The notes under the pieces are model-generated. The model worked only from the letters and a program-made list of their open reading frames with translations, was not told the origin of the DNA and ran no database searches. From assembly GCA_015501595.1 (NCBI GenBank), contig JADNRX010001030.1, positions 1 through 15,888 of the forward strand: a DNA stretch of 15,888 bases, given 5' to 3'. Shown piece after piece: positions 7,432 to 15,888 of this stretch. A program made the position numbers and the translations under genes. Position 1 is the first letter of the stretch; each line of letters begins with the position of its first letter. The DNA is from Hymenopellis radicata (lineage: Eukaryota > Basidiomycota > Agaricomycetes > Agaricales > Physalacriaceae).

Positions 7432-9155
7432 ATCTGTGGCGCACAAATTCGGGAATCGGGAAGCTTGCCGCCATTGGCACTAGGAGAAATGCCACCACAA
7501 CAACTTGTTAAGAAAATAAAAAATGCTAACAATTGGGGAGCTGAATTCAACCAAAATTCAGCACAAGAGCACTCCGATAGGTTGCCAACTCTGGCAGCTC
7601 AAATCAGGCTCAACAAAATACAGGGTTCAATTGGCTTAGAATGACATGGGACATCTGGAAAATGCATGTTGTCTATGTAGTTCTACAGTAGTCCCATATC
7701 AACTATAGCACTCATAGGTTACCCCCCGTTATATAGAGCTCCATAGAGCGGGCAGTTCTACCATAGTTCCCGTGCCTGTTACTATGACACTATGGTAATA
7801 TGGTGCTACAAGCACTACAGCCCTACAATGATACACCAATGCTATTCTGAAAGATCCTCTTTCGAGGTCAATGGCATTCTGCTGGGTTACCAGTACCTAT
7901 GCATTCAAATCCCCCATTCGAGCTAGCTGATTTCTTCGCTACAAGCTTTACTGCCAAGGATGGAGAATAGGAGAAGAAAGCCATGACATTCAAATATATA
8001 CGACAAAGCCTAACTACGACAGAGCTAGAATATCGAACGTGAGGGAGACATAGTACTGATGGTAGACTGTGTACGGTACAGGTCCGACTAATAATAATAT
8101 GGACATGTAGGCGTGGGAGGGCCCGGGAGATGTGCACTAAGGCGGGGGCGTGTACGTATGACAGGGCTCTTACGAGCGTCGTCGGGGAGTGGGGGACTGC
8201 GCCGAAGCACTAGAGGTGGCTGGGTTGCTGTGAGATGGGACACGTGTTGGTAGGAGGGCCTTCCTGCGGGCAGCTGCAGCGAGCAAGAATAGCGCCGAGC
8301 TATTGGGTTTTGGCGGCTGCGTGGGGGTGGAGAACGCCTGGCACGAAGTCGTCGTGCTGCTTGTTTTGTGCTGGGGGCAATGTTCGGTGTGATGGTGGGC
8401 GGGAGCGTGGGCTGGGACAGACTGACGGGCGGAGGTGATCCAAGCAGGCTTTTAACGGAGCTGTCCTCTGAGACTGGGTCGTTCCGGAGGTCGCTGCGTC
8501 ATCTGCAGCGTTTTTGGGATGAAGTCGGGTGTCGATTGGTCCAGGCCTGATGTCGTAGTGCTGAAGCAACAGTATTAGCAAAGAAAAGGATGAAGGAGAG
8601 TAGTTGAACTCACCAGCTGTAAGCGAAGAGTAGTAGACGGATGTGCGTGAGTGGATGCCGGGGCGTGTTGGAGTAGTGCATGGAGTAGTTATAGAAAACA
8701 GATTGACGGACTTAGCGAAAAAAATGAGACTGACCGTTCCCGGTATCCGTGCGCGGCGGCGGTGCGCCTGGGGCCTGGTCCATCATTGCCTGTCATGAGG
8801 TGACGGGTGCTATAGCACTACGATGGCTATCCCACGCTTAAAATCCGTGATTCCCGACGACTCACCGTGACTGCCATCATTCTCGTGAAATATTCATTTC
8901 ATGATGATTTCCGTTTGAATTCTGTATCGTGCTGTAGCGTCTGATAGAGCATATAGAAAATAGAACTATGGTAGAAGTCCCTCTGCTATGTAGTTCTACG
9001 TAGCCAGAAGGCATTTCCAGATGGAGAGAAGGAGAGAGAACTACATAATCAATATTTAACTGTGGTGGCACCAAGAAAGTGGGCATGAGGCCAAAGGAGA
9101 GAGCACACACAGATAACAGCAGGCAAAGTGACAAAGTCGCTGCCCGCGAAAAGGT

Positions 9156-9174
9156 CACGTGAATATATCACGTG
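9156..9174. promoter_or_regulatory. paired CACGTG boxes, right subterminal
   Basis: CACGTG at 9156-9161 and at 9169-9174, again with exactly 7 bp between. This is the counterpart of 7413-7431. Confidence 0.5.
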
Positions 9175-9315
9175 CCGGTAAATTACTGTCTTCTGCTGGG
9201 CGGGTAGGTAAATAACGGTTATTTACCACCCCCAGAGGTTATTTCCACGACCCTAAGGCGTAATACTGCGCCACTAACGCGAGTAAAACAAAAAACCCCC
9301 GCGGATCAAAAAGGC

Positions 9316-9401
9316 TGGCCCGTATGGGGGTCGAACCCATGACCTTGGCGTTATTATTGGCGTTATTAGCACCACGCTCTAACCAACTGAGCTAACCGCC
9401 C
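9316..9401 (-). tRNA. tRNA-Ile (anticodon AAU) with a 12-nt intron
   Basis: The minus strand reads GGGCGGTTAGCTCAGTTGG (A box), anticodon loop CTAATAA and GGTTCGACCCC (B box), and ends at discriminator A 9316. A T5 run follows three bases later, a usual RNA polymerase III stop. Anticodon AAT is at 9367-9365. The 12-nt intron 9363-9352 follows position 37, the canonical site. The anticodon stem pairs well once it is removed. The acceptor stem (GGGCGGT against ACGGGCC) has two G-G mismatches, at pairs 3-70 and 5-68, where the usual eukaryotic tRNA-Ile pairs C-G and G-U. It may therefore be a weak or decaying copy. The 5' side lies next to the promoter region of the reductase pseudogene. Confidence 0.88.
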
Positions 9402-9568
9402 ATGTCTTCGTTTTACGTAACTCTTACACATACCTTTCTTTTTTCTATGCCTTGCTCTTCCCACATCTCCATTGGCATCTTGGCCATGGGGAAACTTTCT
9501 CTCCAACTCGTGTCTACGTTGGTCTTGTCGGCTCTTGGAAGAGCAACGACGGCGCGTCCTTCTAGGAC

Positions 9569-9574
9569 TATAAA
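9569..9574 (+). promoter_or_regulatory. TATA-like box of the reductase gene
   Basis: TATAAA stands 60 bp before ATG 9629, followed by a pyrimidine-rich leader. The spacing is plausible for a fungal core promoter. Confidence 0.4.
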
Positions 9575-9628
9575 GGATGTGACTTCTCGGGGCTAGTCTA
9601 TCCTTCATTCTTAATCGCAATTTCGAAC

Positions 9629-10917
9629 ATGCCGTCCATCTCTCACGCAGATTCCGTGATCCTTGTGACGCCGGGCGCCAATGGGTTTTATCGCGACTTG
9701 ACTGGTTGGCGAGCTGCAGTACGAACGGAGGCTAAAGGCGGTAAACTCTTGGAACTATACAAGTCCTGCGGTGACAAGTTGAAGATTGTTGCTGTTGGTG
9801 ACATTCGAAAGGTCGGCATCTACAGTCATCGTGTAGGGATCCTTATTCATCAGCGTCTTAGGGAGACGCGTTCAATGAAGCAGTCAAGGACGTTGAAGGG
9901 ATCATACACGCGGCTTCCCCGGTGCAAGCACAGACCCGAAAGGTAAGCAGGTGCTCTTCAATATGATATCAGCCATTGATTGCTCATTCGTGGTAGAGTT
10001 AATCGATCCCGCTGTCGGAGGTGCAGTCTGCAATCTGAATAGTGCCTTAAAGTACGCGTATGTCTTTCCTTCCTTGATGCATAATCGTGCCTATCGATGC
10101 GTGCTCTAGCAAGAACTTACAACGTTTGGTCTTCATTTCATCTTGTGCTGCCATAAGATACTTTTCCTTGGAGCCTGTCACCCTTTCAGAATCCGACTGG
10201 AATACCCAAGGAATACCTCGTCAAGGAATGCACTAAAAGGGCGTCGATGCCGACGGTCTATCAAGGTGTGTCGTTTGGCCGTGATTTGTTCACACTCTCA
10301 TATATGACTTGAACAGCCGCTTGGGATTTCATGGACAAGCGCCAGTCGGAAATTAAGTGGGACATGGTCGTGATAAATCCGTCTAGGGTTTTCGGTGTAA
10401 GTTTCGGTTCTGCGTTATCGGCTACATATCTTCTGAATACGCTTTTAGCCTTCTGTACACATGAAGTCACCTCATTGGAAACGTCATCTGCTTCTACGCA
10501 GATGTTGTACGGTGCCCTCGTAAAGGAAGACTTCGGTGGCTATCCACCACTTTACGCGCCCGGGCATGGTTTCGTTGATTGCCGCGACGTATCCGCCGTT
10601 CTCGTCAAGGCTCTCGAGAAGCCTGAGGCGAGTGGGGAACGAGTGATTGTTACCGCCGGATCTTGGGTCTGTCAATACAGTGCGTGCTTTCCTCCATCGT
10701 CTCGAGGTCTTTCTAAGGAGTAATTAGTGAACGTTGCTAACGCCCTCTCACCGTGTCCCTATTCCAAGCCCATCGGGAAAGGCACACCTGGTGAAACGGT
10801 CCGAAACATCACCTTCAATACCTCGAAGGAAAGGAGACTGTTTGGGGTGGCCTTTAGAACTCTATCGGAGCTCTCACCAAAGATATGTTGACTGAATTCG
10901 AGGCCCGTGGGTTCTAG
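9629..10917 (+). pseudogene. NADPH-dependent aldehyde/ketone reductase (extended SDR), broken
   Basis: The reading follows dihydroflavonol-reductase-like SDRs. It starts with a Rossmann opening (VILVTPGANGF), then EAKGGKLLELYKSCGDKLKI and FNEAVKDVEGIIHAASPV, NLQRLVFISSCAAI, WDMVVINPSRVF, GFVDCRDVSAVLVKALEKP, and a C-terminal FEARGF stop. Six introns can be placed: 9812-9861, 9943-9998, 10058-10109, 10266-10316, 10395-10448 and 10680-10727. Breaks: about ten residues and the frame are disturbed right after GANGF, where one frame reads GFIAT then TGA. The frame changes near 10200-10215 between ESDWNT and PKEYLVKECT. The catalytic YxxxK region reads TVYQ and goes straight to AAWDF, so the lysine is absent. 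The frame changes again near 10862 before LTKDMLTEFEARGF. It would have reduced a small carbonyl substrate in the cytosol; it is almost surely inactive now. Confidence 0.85.
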
Positions 10918-11383
10918 TGATAGGCGTTGTTGTAGCCGTACAATTTCGCTTGTGCAGACAAATCAATGGGCCTGCCCTGCACTCACCGCCTGCCTTCCGA
11001 TCGCGTTCGGACTTTGCGAGGAGTCCGCGGACTTGGTGGGCCCACATTTGCCTTATCGGTTGAACCGAAACCTAAGAGCGCTGATCTGCGTACGTACGCT
11101 ACCCATTCAAGCGGCAGTTTCCACGCAGCGCACGGCAGTGAAGCAAAAACGCACGCGCGAGTTGCTGATCTGTGTTTGGCTCAATGGCGTTGCTGCTTCA
11201 CCGCGAACGGACAGGACCCTTTGAACTTTGACACCCATGTGCATTGCTGGTCGTCCATTCTCTAAAGGTGGGTACTGATATATGATACCGCGTATTGAGG
11301 CTCTTCTCATACATCACGCCCTTCTCATCTATCGGCCACAGTCACAGTTTTTGCCGTCAACGAGGTTGATTCAAGGAAAATAA
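10918..11383. other. intergenic, contains the MFS promoter
   Basis: No protein-like frame, RNA gene or clear repeat is seen. The last stretch before ATG 11384 (about 11340-11383) would be the leader of the transporter gene. I see no convincing TATA box. Confidence 0.4.
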
Positions 11384-13040
11384 ATGGTCGACCACGCTGT
11401 GGTCAAAGAGCCCATCCCCTCCCGCCTCAGGATGTTCGGAGCGTCTTCACGTCGAGAAGGCGAAGAATTTAAACTCCCGAAGATCTCTTCCATGGTCATA
11501 ATCTTAACAGCCAATATGCTCTTGCAGGTTTGTTTGACACTTCAGTCCCTGGGTCCAATTCCTGATTTTTTGACAGATTTCTTTCTTTATTATCGTGTCG
11601 TCGTCCAACGAGTATGCTAAGCATCTGGGCGGAGACTCAACTTTTTCTGGTATCGTCATTGGGATACCGACGGTATTTTCTGGTCTCGCCCTGATACCCA
11701 TGATGAAATTTGATCAAGGTGACTTCATTCCGTATCGAAAATCTGACATATTGATATGTGGCGCAAAGGGCATTACAAGCTGCCCCTTCATGTCAGCTGT
11801 GGTGCATCAATCGTTGGACACGTCCTGTATGCATCAGCATACAAGGCCGACTTCCTTTATCTTATCCTCATTGGGAGAATCGTTAGCGGCCTCGCGTTTT
11901 CCATGTAGGTCTTCAGGGTTCATTGGAGTTAATGGGGCATTCATATACGGCAGGTGGATGTATTGCAAACGCTATTGCTCGGATGGTCGTTTAGTTGGTA
12001 TTCGGCAGCGCACTACCCTTGCGGGCTGGCTTGTACTCGGTCAAGGTGAGAAGGCAGCTCTCAACGCCACCGTCGCTCACCCGCGACGTACAGGCATTGG
12101 GATGAGCGCTGGTCCCTTCTTCGGAGGGCTATTGACTAAAATTGGCTTTGCTGATGCGATCTTCAACGGCTACACGAGTCCCGGCTGGATAATGGCCGCT
12201 GTTTGGGTTGTTTTCTGGATATGCGTCTATACCTGGTTCGAAGACGTTTCCGAAAATCCCGACATCATCGTTGCAGACGTGATTGTTCTAGCGAATAAAG
12301 GAGATTCCGTGGAATCGCCGCCGCCAGGCTCCCCAGAACCACGGCCGACCATGACACTCGCGCAGTGGGGTGTTGTTGTGTGTATGTGTTGGTTCGCAAT
12401 GACATGCTTCTTTATCCTCGGTATGTCCAAAATACAATCCTTCCTCCTCGCTAATATCTAACTCCTACAAGGTGCATGGGAGTCAAACATTCCTGTTTTT
12501 GGAGCCTCCGGAAAGCCGCTGCGCTTCTCTCCCTTTGGCGCCGGTAATTTCATTGCACTTGGAGGAATAACGACATTTCCTTTCCTCATCGTGAACCTGC
12601 TCCTGGCGCGCCGACTTCAAGACCGATACATCCTTCTCTTGGGGTCCGCTTTAGGGCTTACGGGACTCGTCATATTCATTTCACTCCTTGCATCGAACCG
12701 TGTTAATTATGGCAGCATGTTCGCCTGCTGGTGGCTCATCGCACTCGGTTTCAATTTGGCAAGTACGGTAACCGTCAGCTTGTTGAGTAAGCAGCTCCCG
12801 CAGGCATGGAACGGGCGGACATCACTCGCAATACAGTACAGCAACTACACAGGACGAGTATCGGGCGCAATATGGGGAGGGAGTGGTCTGACCGTAGGCA
12901 TGTTAAACTATACTGGGTTGGAGATCGCCATTACAGGAGTCGGCGCAGTTCTATTTACAGTCTTAATGGAGGAACTTGAAAACGAAGACGGGATGATAAC
13001 CATCTACTTTACCTGTTCACTTGTATGCCATACCCTATGA
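11384..13040 (+). CDS. major facilitator superfamily transporter, six exons
   Basis: Exons 11384-11527, 11577-11718, 11769-11904, 11954-12045, 12094-12420 and 12472-13040 join in phase to 469 residues. The five introns are 48-51 nt, all GT-AG. The hydropathy pattern gives about twelve membrane spans, six before and six after a charged loop (about residues 225-260, with the proline-rich SPPPGSPEPRP). GRIVSGLAF follows span 4's start, and GQGIGMSAGPFFGG in span 5 fits the MFS antiporter motif C. The segment SMWMYCKRYCSDGRLVGIRQ, and NGYTSPGWIMAAVWVVFW in span 6, resemble fungal relatives of MFSD8 and SPX-MFS proteins, but no SPX domain is present. Substrate and membrane (plasma, vacuole or lysosome-like) cannot be told. 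The short hydrophilic N-terminus follows ATG 11384, the first in-frame ATG. This is the only clearly intact long gene here. Confidence 0.88.
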
Positions 13041-13130
13041 TACCAGCTCCTCACTAGCCGACGGTTTCGAGCCTCAGTCAAGGGGCAGAGTCATTCGGCC
13101 CTTGTAAGAAACCATCGCTGGACAAGACCG

Positions 13131-13136
13131 AATAAA
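13131..13136 (+). terminator. AATAAA polyadenylation-like signal after the MFS gene
   Basis: AATAAA lies about 90 bp after the TGA of the transporter and before the F-box gene. Fungal poly(A) signals are loose, so this is only suggestive. Confidence 0.3.
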
Positions 13137-13272
13137 TTTGGGAAATATTGCACCGGTACCACATCTATCTGGTCCACTTACCCTCAAATCGCGCTGTTGC
13201 GTTCAATGCGTGGGAAGGAAATGCCATTTACATTTCAAACTCCGACGATACCATGGTATCGAGTTAACCATC

Positions 13273-14990
13273 ATGTCCTCGAAATGCTTTGATCATGATG
13301 TAGGATTCTCTTCTCTGTGCACTGGCAGGAACTGATTCATCTAGCCCGCGGATAATCTAGATGGCCTTCCAGTCGATGATATAACTACCCTTTCCCGTAA
13401 ACTTGAACGCTTGGATACCGCCATCCTTCGTCAATATTCTCAAATCCAATCTCTGCATCAAATTCACAGGCAGAAAACGCGCAGATTGACCCGGCGACTT
13501 TATGAGTTGCGGAAACATCGGAAACATTATAAATGTGCCATACAAGTGGCAATAGAAACCCAGCACCCATCGCCTCCGAGTCCTTCCCCGCCTATCCCAT
13601 TAGATCCAGCCACTATCACCCCATTAGATCCAGCCACTATATTACCCCCTGAACTTCTCGCAGAAGTCTTTCTCTACGCTGCTGCTGGTGAAGGAACTTC
13701 CGCTTATGACGAGCTTGAAGTGGCCCATAGCACGCCATGGCTCCTCAGTCATGTATCGAGTCTCTGGCGCAAAGTCGCTGTATCATCTCCAGGCCTTTGG
13801 TCCCACTTGGTGGTCGATGAGAGCGATAATAAGCCAGAACAATGGACGGAAGGACGTTTGTGGCTTCTCGACGCCTTCTTGGAACGCTCCAAATCTCATC
13901 CCCTTCATGTTACGCACATTGCCGACTTTGATACGCAAACATTTTTCCAGATACTACAGCCCCGCGCTTCTCAGATCTACTCTCTTGAGCTCTCCATGCT
14001 CGAAAGCGTGGAAAACGCTTCGGCCTTGCACGAGCTCGCCAGTACAGAACTCCCGGCCTTGCATACATTATCTTTGACCGTGGAGGGCCCACTTTCTCAT
14101 GCGTCATTTAGAGAGCAGGTCAATCGAGTGTTCCCTCCGGATCCTCCGACGGGACAGCTCTTCAGACATTCCAAGTACCTTTCGGAGGTGTCGCTGTATG
14201 GGGTTTCACTCTCCGCCTTCCCGCTGCCACTTGGGCAGGTCACGACATACAGTGGTGATCTTGTAACTTCGGAAGATTTCATTCTTCTCTTCCAGACGGC
14301 TACGAAATTACGCTGTGCCGTTTTGACCTTGTATGCGCGCGTAGTCCACGAGCGCGACGTGATATATCATACTTCCCTCGAAAGGCTATCGATCTCGAGC
14401 GATTTTAATTGCTTCCAATACATCCGACTTCCCAATCTACGATCCTTCCTGGTTCAACCTCGATTTCATATGGGGAGCAACACCACTGGGACAGATTTCT
14501 GTCTGACTCACCAGAACTCGAGACCTTGGCCATCGAGATTCGCGACATCAATGACTATGGCGGCTGCCAGTTTCCGACGATGTCGTTTTGGCCGTAGCTG
14601 CTTGCACTTCCCACTTGACGACGCTCTCCGTCCGCGTCACAAGCAAGCATTCTGCATTCCTCTACGATGCTCTAACTTATGACGGCGTCTCCTGTTCAGC
14701 TCCCAATCTCCTGAAGCTGTACATATGCGACGAGACGTATACGCATCCTATTGACAGCATTCATAAAACACGTACAAGTGACTGCGTTTTCTGAAAATCG
14801 GTTGGTACCTATGGTTCTCTCGAGGACCAGAGCAGTGGAAGGTGGTGTTGAGCGCTTGCGAAGCCTCGCTTTGAATGCACCACACTCTTACACTTCTCAG
14901 GCTTTGAAGAAGACGTTCAAAGAACTTCTTGACTTGCGCGAAGAAGGTCTCGATGTTGTAATTCACCAGGGATACATCGGACACTGGTGA
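13273..14990 (+). pseudogene. F-box protein with LRR-like C-terminus, frame-shifted
   Basis: A likely start is ATG 13273: a 27-nt exon (MSSKCFDHD), a 45-nt GT-AG intron (13300-13344), then a long in-phase exon. This fits better than any later start, since no in-frame ATG exists between the upstream stop and the coiled-coil region. Order: basic coiled-coil (about residues 20-75), proline-rich linker, F-box at about 108-166 (ILPPELLAEVFLYAAAGE, LSHVSSLWRKVAVSSPGLWS), then LRR-like segments (LPALHTLSLT, LPNLRSFL). F-box proteins link targets to SCF ubiquitin ligases; this type is highly expanded in Agaricomycetes. The homologous reading changes frame near 14455-14470 (to FLSDSPELETLAIEIRDIN), near 14570 (to CTSHLTTLSVRV, APNLLKLYICDE) and near 14750 (to FIKHVQV, then REEGLDVVIH and stop). 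Three shifts make it a likely pseudogene, unless the sequence has errors. Confidence 0.82.
13597..13644 (+). repeat. 24-bp tandem duplication in the F-box gene
   Basis: Two adjacent 24-bp units start with CCATTAGATCCAGCCACTAT (13597 and 13621), identical over their first 20 bases. They encode the repeated PLDPATI in the linker just before the F-box. The size keeps the frame. Confidence 0.9.
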
Positions 14991-15506
14991 TGGATGATAA
15001 TTTTGACCTACAATGGTCTAAAGTCGAAAGGGCAACATTCGTTAGTGGATATGACGGTAGCTCGCTAACCTCCTGTTCGTCGGGGCGCTAATTAACTTGT
15101 ACTCTGCTTACTCACACTCGTTATATACGCTTCCAGTGTACACGGTCGGATAGAGTCGCCCCTGGAAACGTGAGCTGATTCGAACTGTGCTAAGATCGCA
15201 TTAAGATGGATAGCCACGATGTTCTTGTCTGGAGACGAGAATCGGTATTGAGGCACGCCGTTCGTTGGTCTTCTCAGAACCAACACTTTCGGTTCTGGTG
15301 CAGCAGAATTAATCAGGGAAGCCCTTCTCGATGTATGAATTGATAAAGTACATTTAAATTTTATAGTCACGGTCGCGTACTAGGAACAGAACAGAAAACG
15401 AATGTAAAAGACAGCGCGTCAGAATTCGAAGAAAGAGAACCGCAGAACGAATAATGATAGGGCAAGACAAGATCCGTATGTGCAAGAAACGAAGACTATG
15501 TCTGGA
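14991..15506. other. intergenic, little recognised
   Basis: The minus strand at 15092-15370 has an open stretch with protein-like composition (PQYRFSSPDKNIVAIHLNAI) but no family, start context or intron to support it. The rest would be the 3' flanks of the two converging genes. Confidence 0.35.
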
Positions 15507-15887
15507 CTATGCAAGGGAAGCTTCGCCTGGATCATCTGACAAAGGGGAAAAAGAAGTCGAAAGTTCTGAAGATGAAGAATGGGTTGATGTCCATGACAGA
15601 CACCGAGTAGCTCTATCCCTTCCTCGCGAAAGCGATTCGTCTTTCAGACTGGCGGTGGTCCCGACGTCTGTATCGGAATCGGCGACATCCATCATGTCCT
15701 CATCGCTATCGCTAAAGGCAGTATCCGAGTCATCACTGTCACTTTCGGATAGGCCGTGCGAGGAGTGGTCGTGATTGAGCCATTTCCCGTACCACCGACC
15801 CAGGAAGACCTTGATGTCACTGGGAAGACCTAGGTACTCGACATTGCGCGCGATTCCCTCCCACTGGACTTGTCTCTTCTCGAGAGC
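15507..15887 (-). CDS. C-terminal part of an acidic, serine/aspartate-rich protein (cut by the right edge)
   Basis: Read on the minus strand from the window edge, the frame is open for 126 codons to a TAG at 15509-15507. It begins ALEKRQVQWEGIARNVEYLG, followed by LPSDIKVFLGRWYGKWLNHD. This amphipathic, tryptophan-containing stretch is probably the end of a folded or helical domain. Then come about 30 residues dominated by S, D and E (SESDSDDSDTAFSDSDEDMM) and a serine/threonine-rich tail. The start and most of the protein lie beyond the edge. The acidic tail suggests a nuclear or nucleic-acid-associated protein, but that is inference; no family is recognised. It converges with the F-box gene. 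Plus-strand readings over the same bases are shadows with mirrored low complexity. Confidence 0.6.
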   Translation of the reverse strand, partial: ALEKRQVQWEGIARNVEYLGLPSDIKVFLGRWYGKWLNHDHSSHGLSESDSDDSDTAFSDSDEDMMDVADSDTDVGTTASLKDESLSRGRDRATRCLSWTSTHSSSSELSTSFSPLSDDPGEASLA

Positions 15888-15888
15888 G

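Larger units (their letters stand above)
7302..9255. mobile_element. hAT-like non-autonomous transposon, 1954 bp
   Basis: The left end TAGGGTAGTGGAAACAACCT (7302-7321) matches the reverse complement of the right end, TAGGGTCGTGGAAATAACCT (9236-9255), at 18 of 20 positions. The flanks are AGGTGTAA (7294-7301) and AGGCGTAA (9256-9263), an 8-bp target duplication with one difference. An 8-bp duplication plus TAGGG ends fits hAT; KDZ-type elements also make 8-bp duplications. Near the ends are palindromes built from GGTAAAT/ATTTACC (7348-7373, 9175-9227) and paired CACGTG motifs. No transposase is visible, so the element would need help from elsewhere. The interior is AT-rich at 7440-8100 and G-rich on the plus strand at about 8140-8450. 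Confidence 0.75.

Noticed and set aside
7868..8137. 89-codon minus-strand frame inside the hAT-like element
   Set aside because: No domain, no BED finger or hAT dimerisation motif, and composition typical of random frames.
8150..8450. G-rich stretch as a possible G-quadruplex or promoter
   Set aside because: G-runs are irregular and mostly interrupted, and there is no defined quadruplex spacing or downstream gene.
15454..15774. Plus-strand serine-rich frame of 106 codons
   Set aside because: It is the complement of the S/D-rich minus-strand coding tail, which continues in phase to the window edge with a better-folded-looking region.

Overview
The window looks like a gene-poor, transposon-rich stretch of a mushroom-forming basidiomycete (Agaricomycetes) genome. 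The signs are very short GT-AG introns (about 45-57 nt), an F-box protein opening with the LPPELLAEVF type of motif, an integrase-core protein of a kind common in these fungi, a eukaryotic tRNA-Ile(AAU) with an intron, and decayed genes lying between mobile elements. No database search was possible; names come from recognised motifs and remembered families.

Layout, left to right. 1-198: a possible 3' end of a cut-off gene, followed by a perfect 19-bp hairpin (209-260). 408-2334: a DNA transposon with 16-bp inverted ends enclosing a three-exon DDE integrase gene; a 244-bp TA-flanked MITE (882-1125) sits inside the first exon and stops the frame. 2349-3135: a fold-back element with two arms of about 280 bp, each carrying palindromic units in register every 21 bp. 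3430-5790: plus-strand coding debris of an unrecognised multi-exon gene. About 5840-6461: minus-strand debris of a cysteine-rich extracellular-domain protein. 6808-7060: a solitary arm related to the fold-back element. 7302-9255: a non-autonomous hAT-like element with an 8-bp near-identical target duplication.

9316-9401 is a minus-strand tRNA-Ile(AAU). 9629-10917 is a broken NADPH-dependent reductase gene (extended SDR/epimerase type). 11384-13040 is the one convincingly intact protein gene, a six-exon MFS transporter. 13273-14990 is an F-box/LRR-like gene with three frame changes. 15507-15887 (minus) is the C-terminal part of an acidic protein running off the right edge.

No operon-like or pathway logic joins these genes. 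The pattern is repeated insertion and gene decay around a few survivors. The most interesting objects are the integrase transposon with its nested MITE, the 21-bp-phased fold-back family present in at least two places, and the hAT-like element with a paired CACGTG motif near each end.
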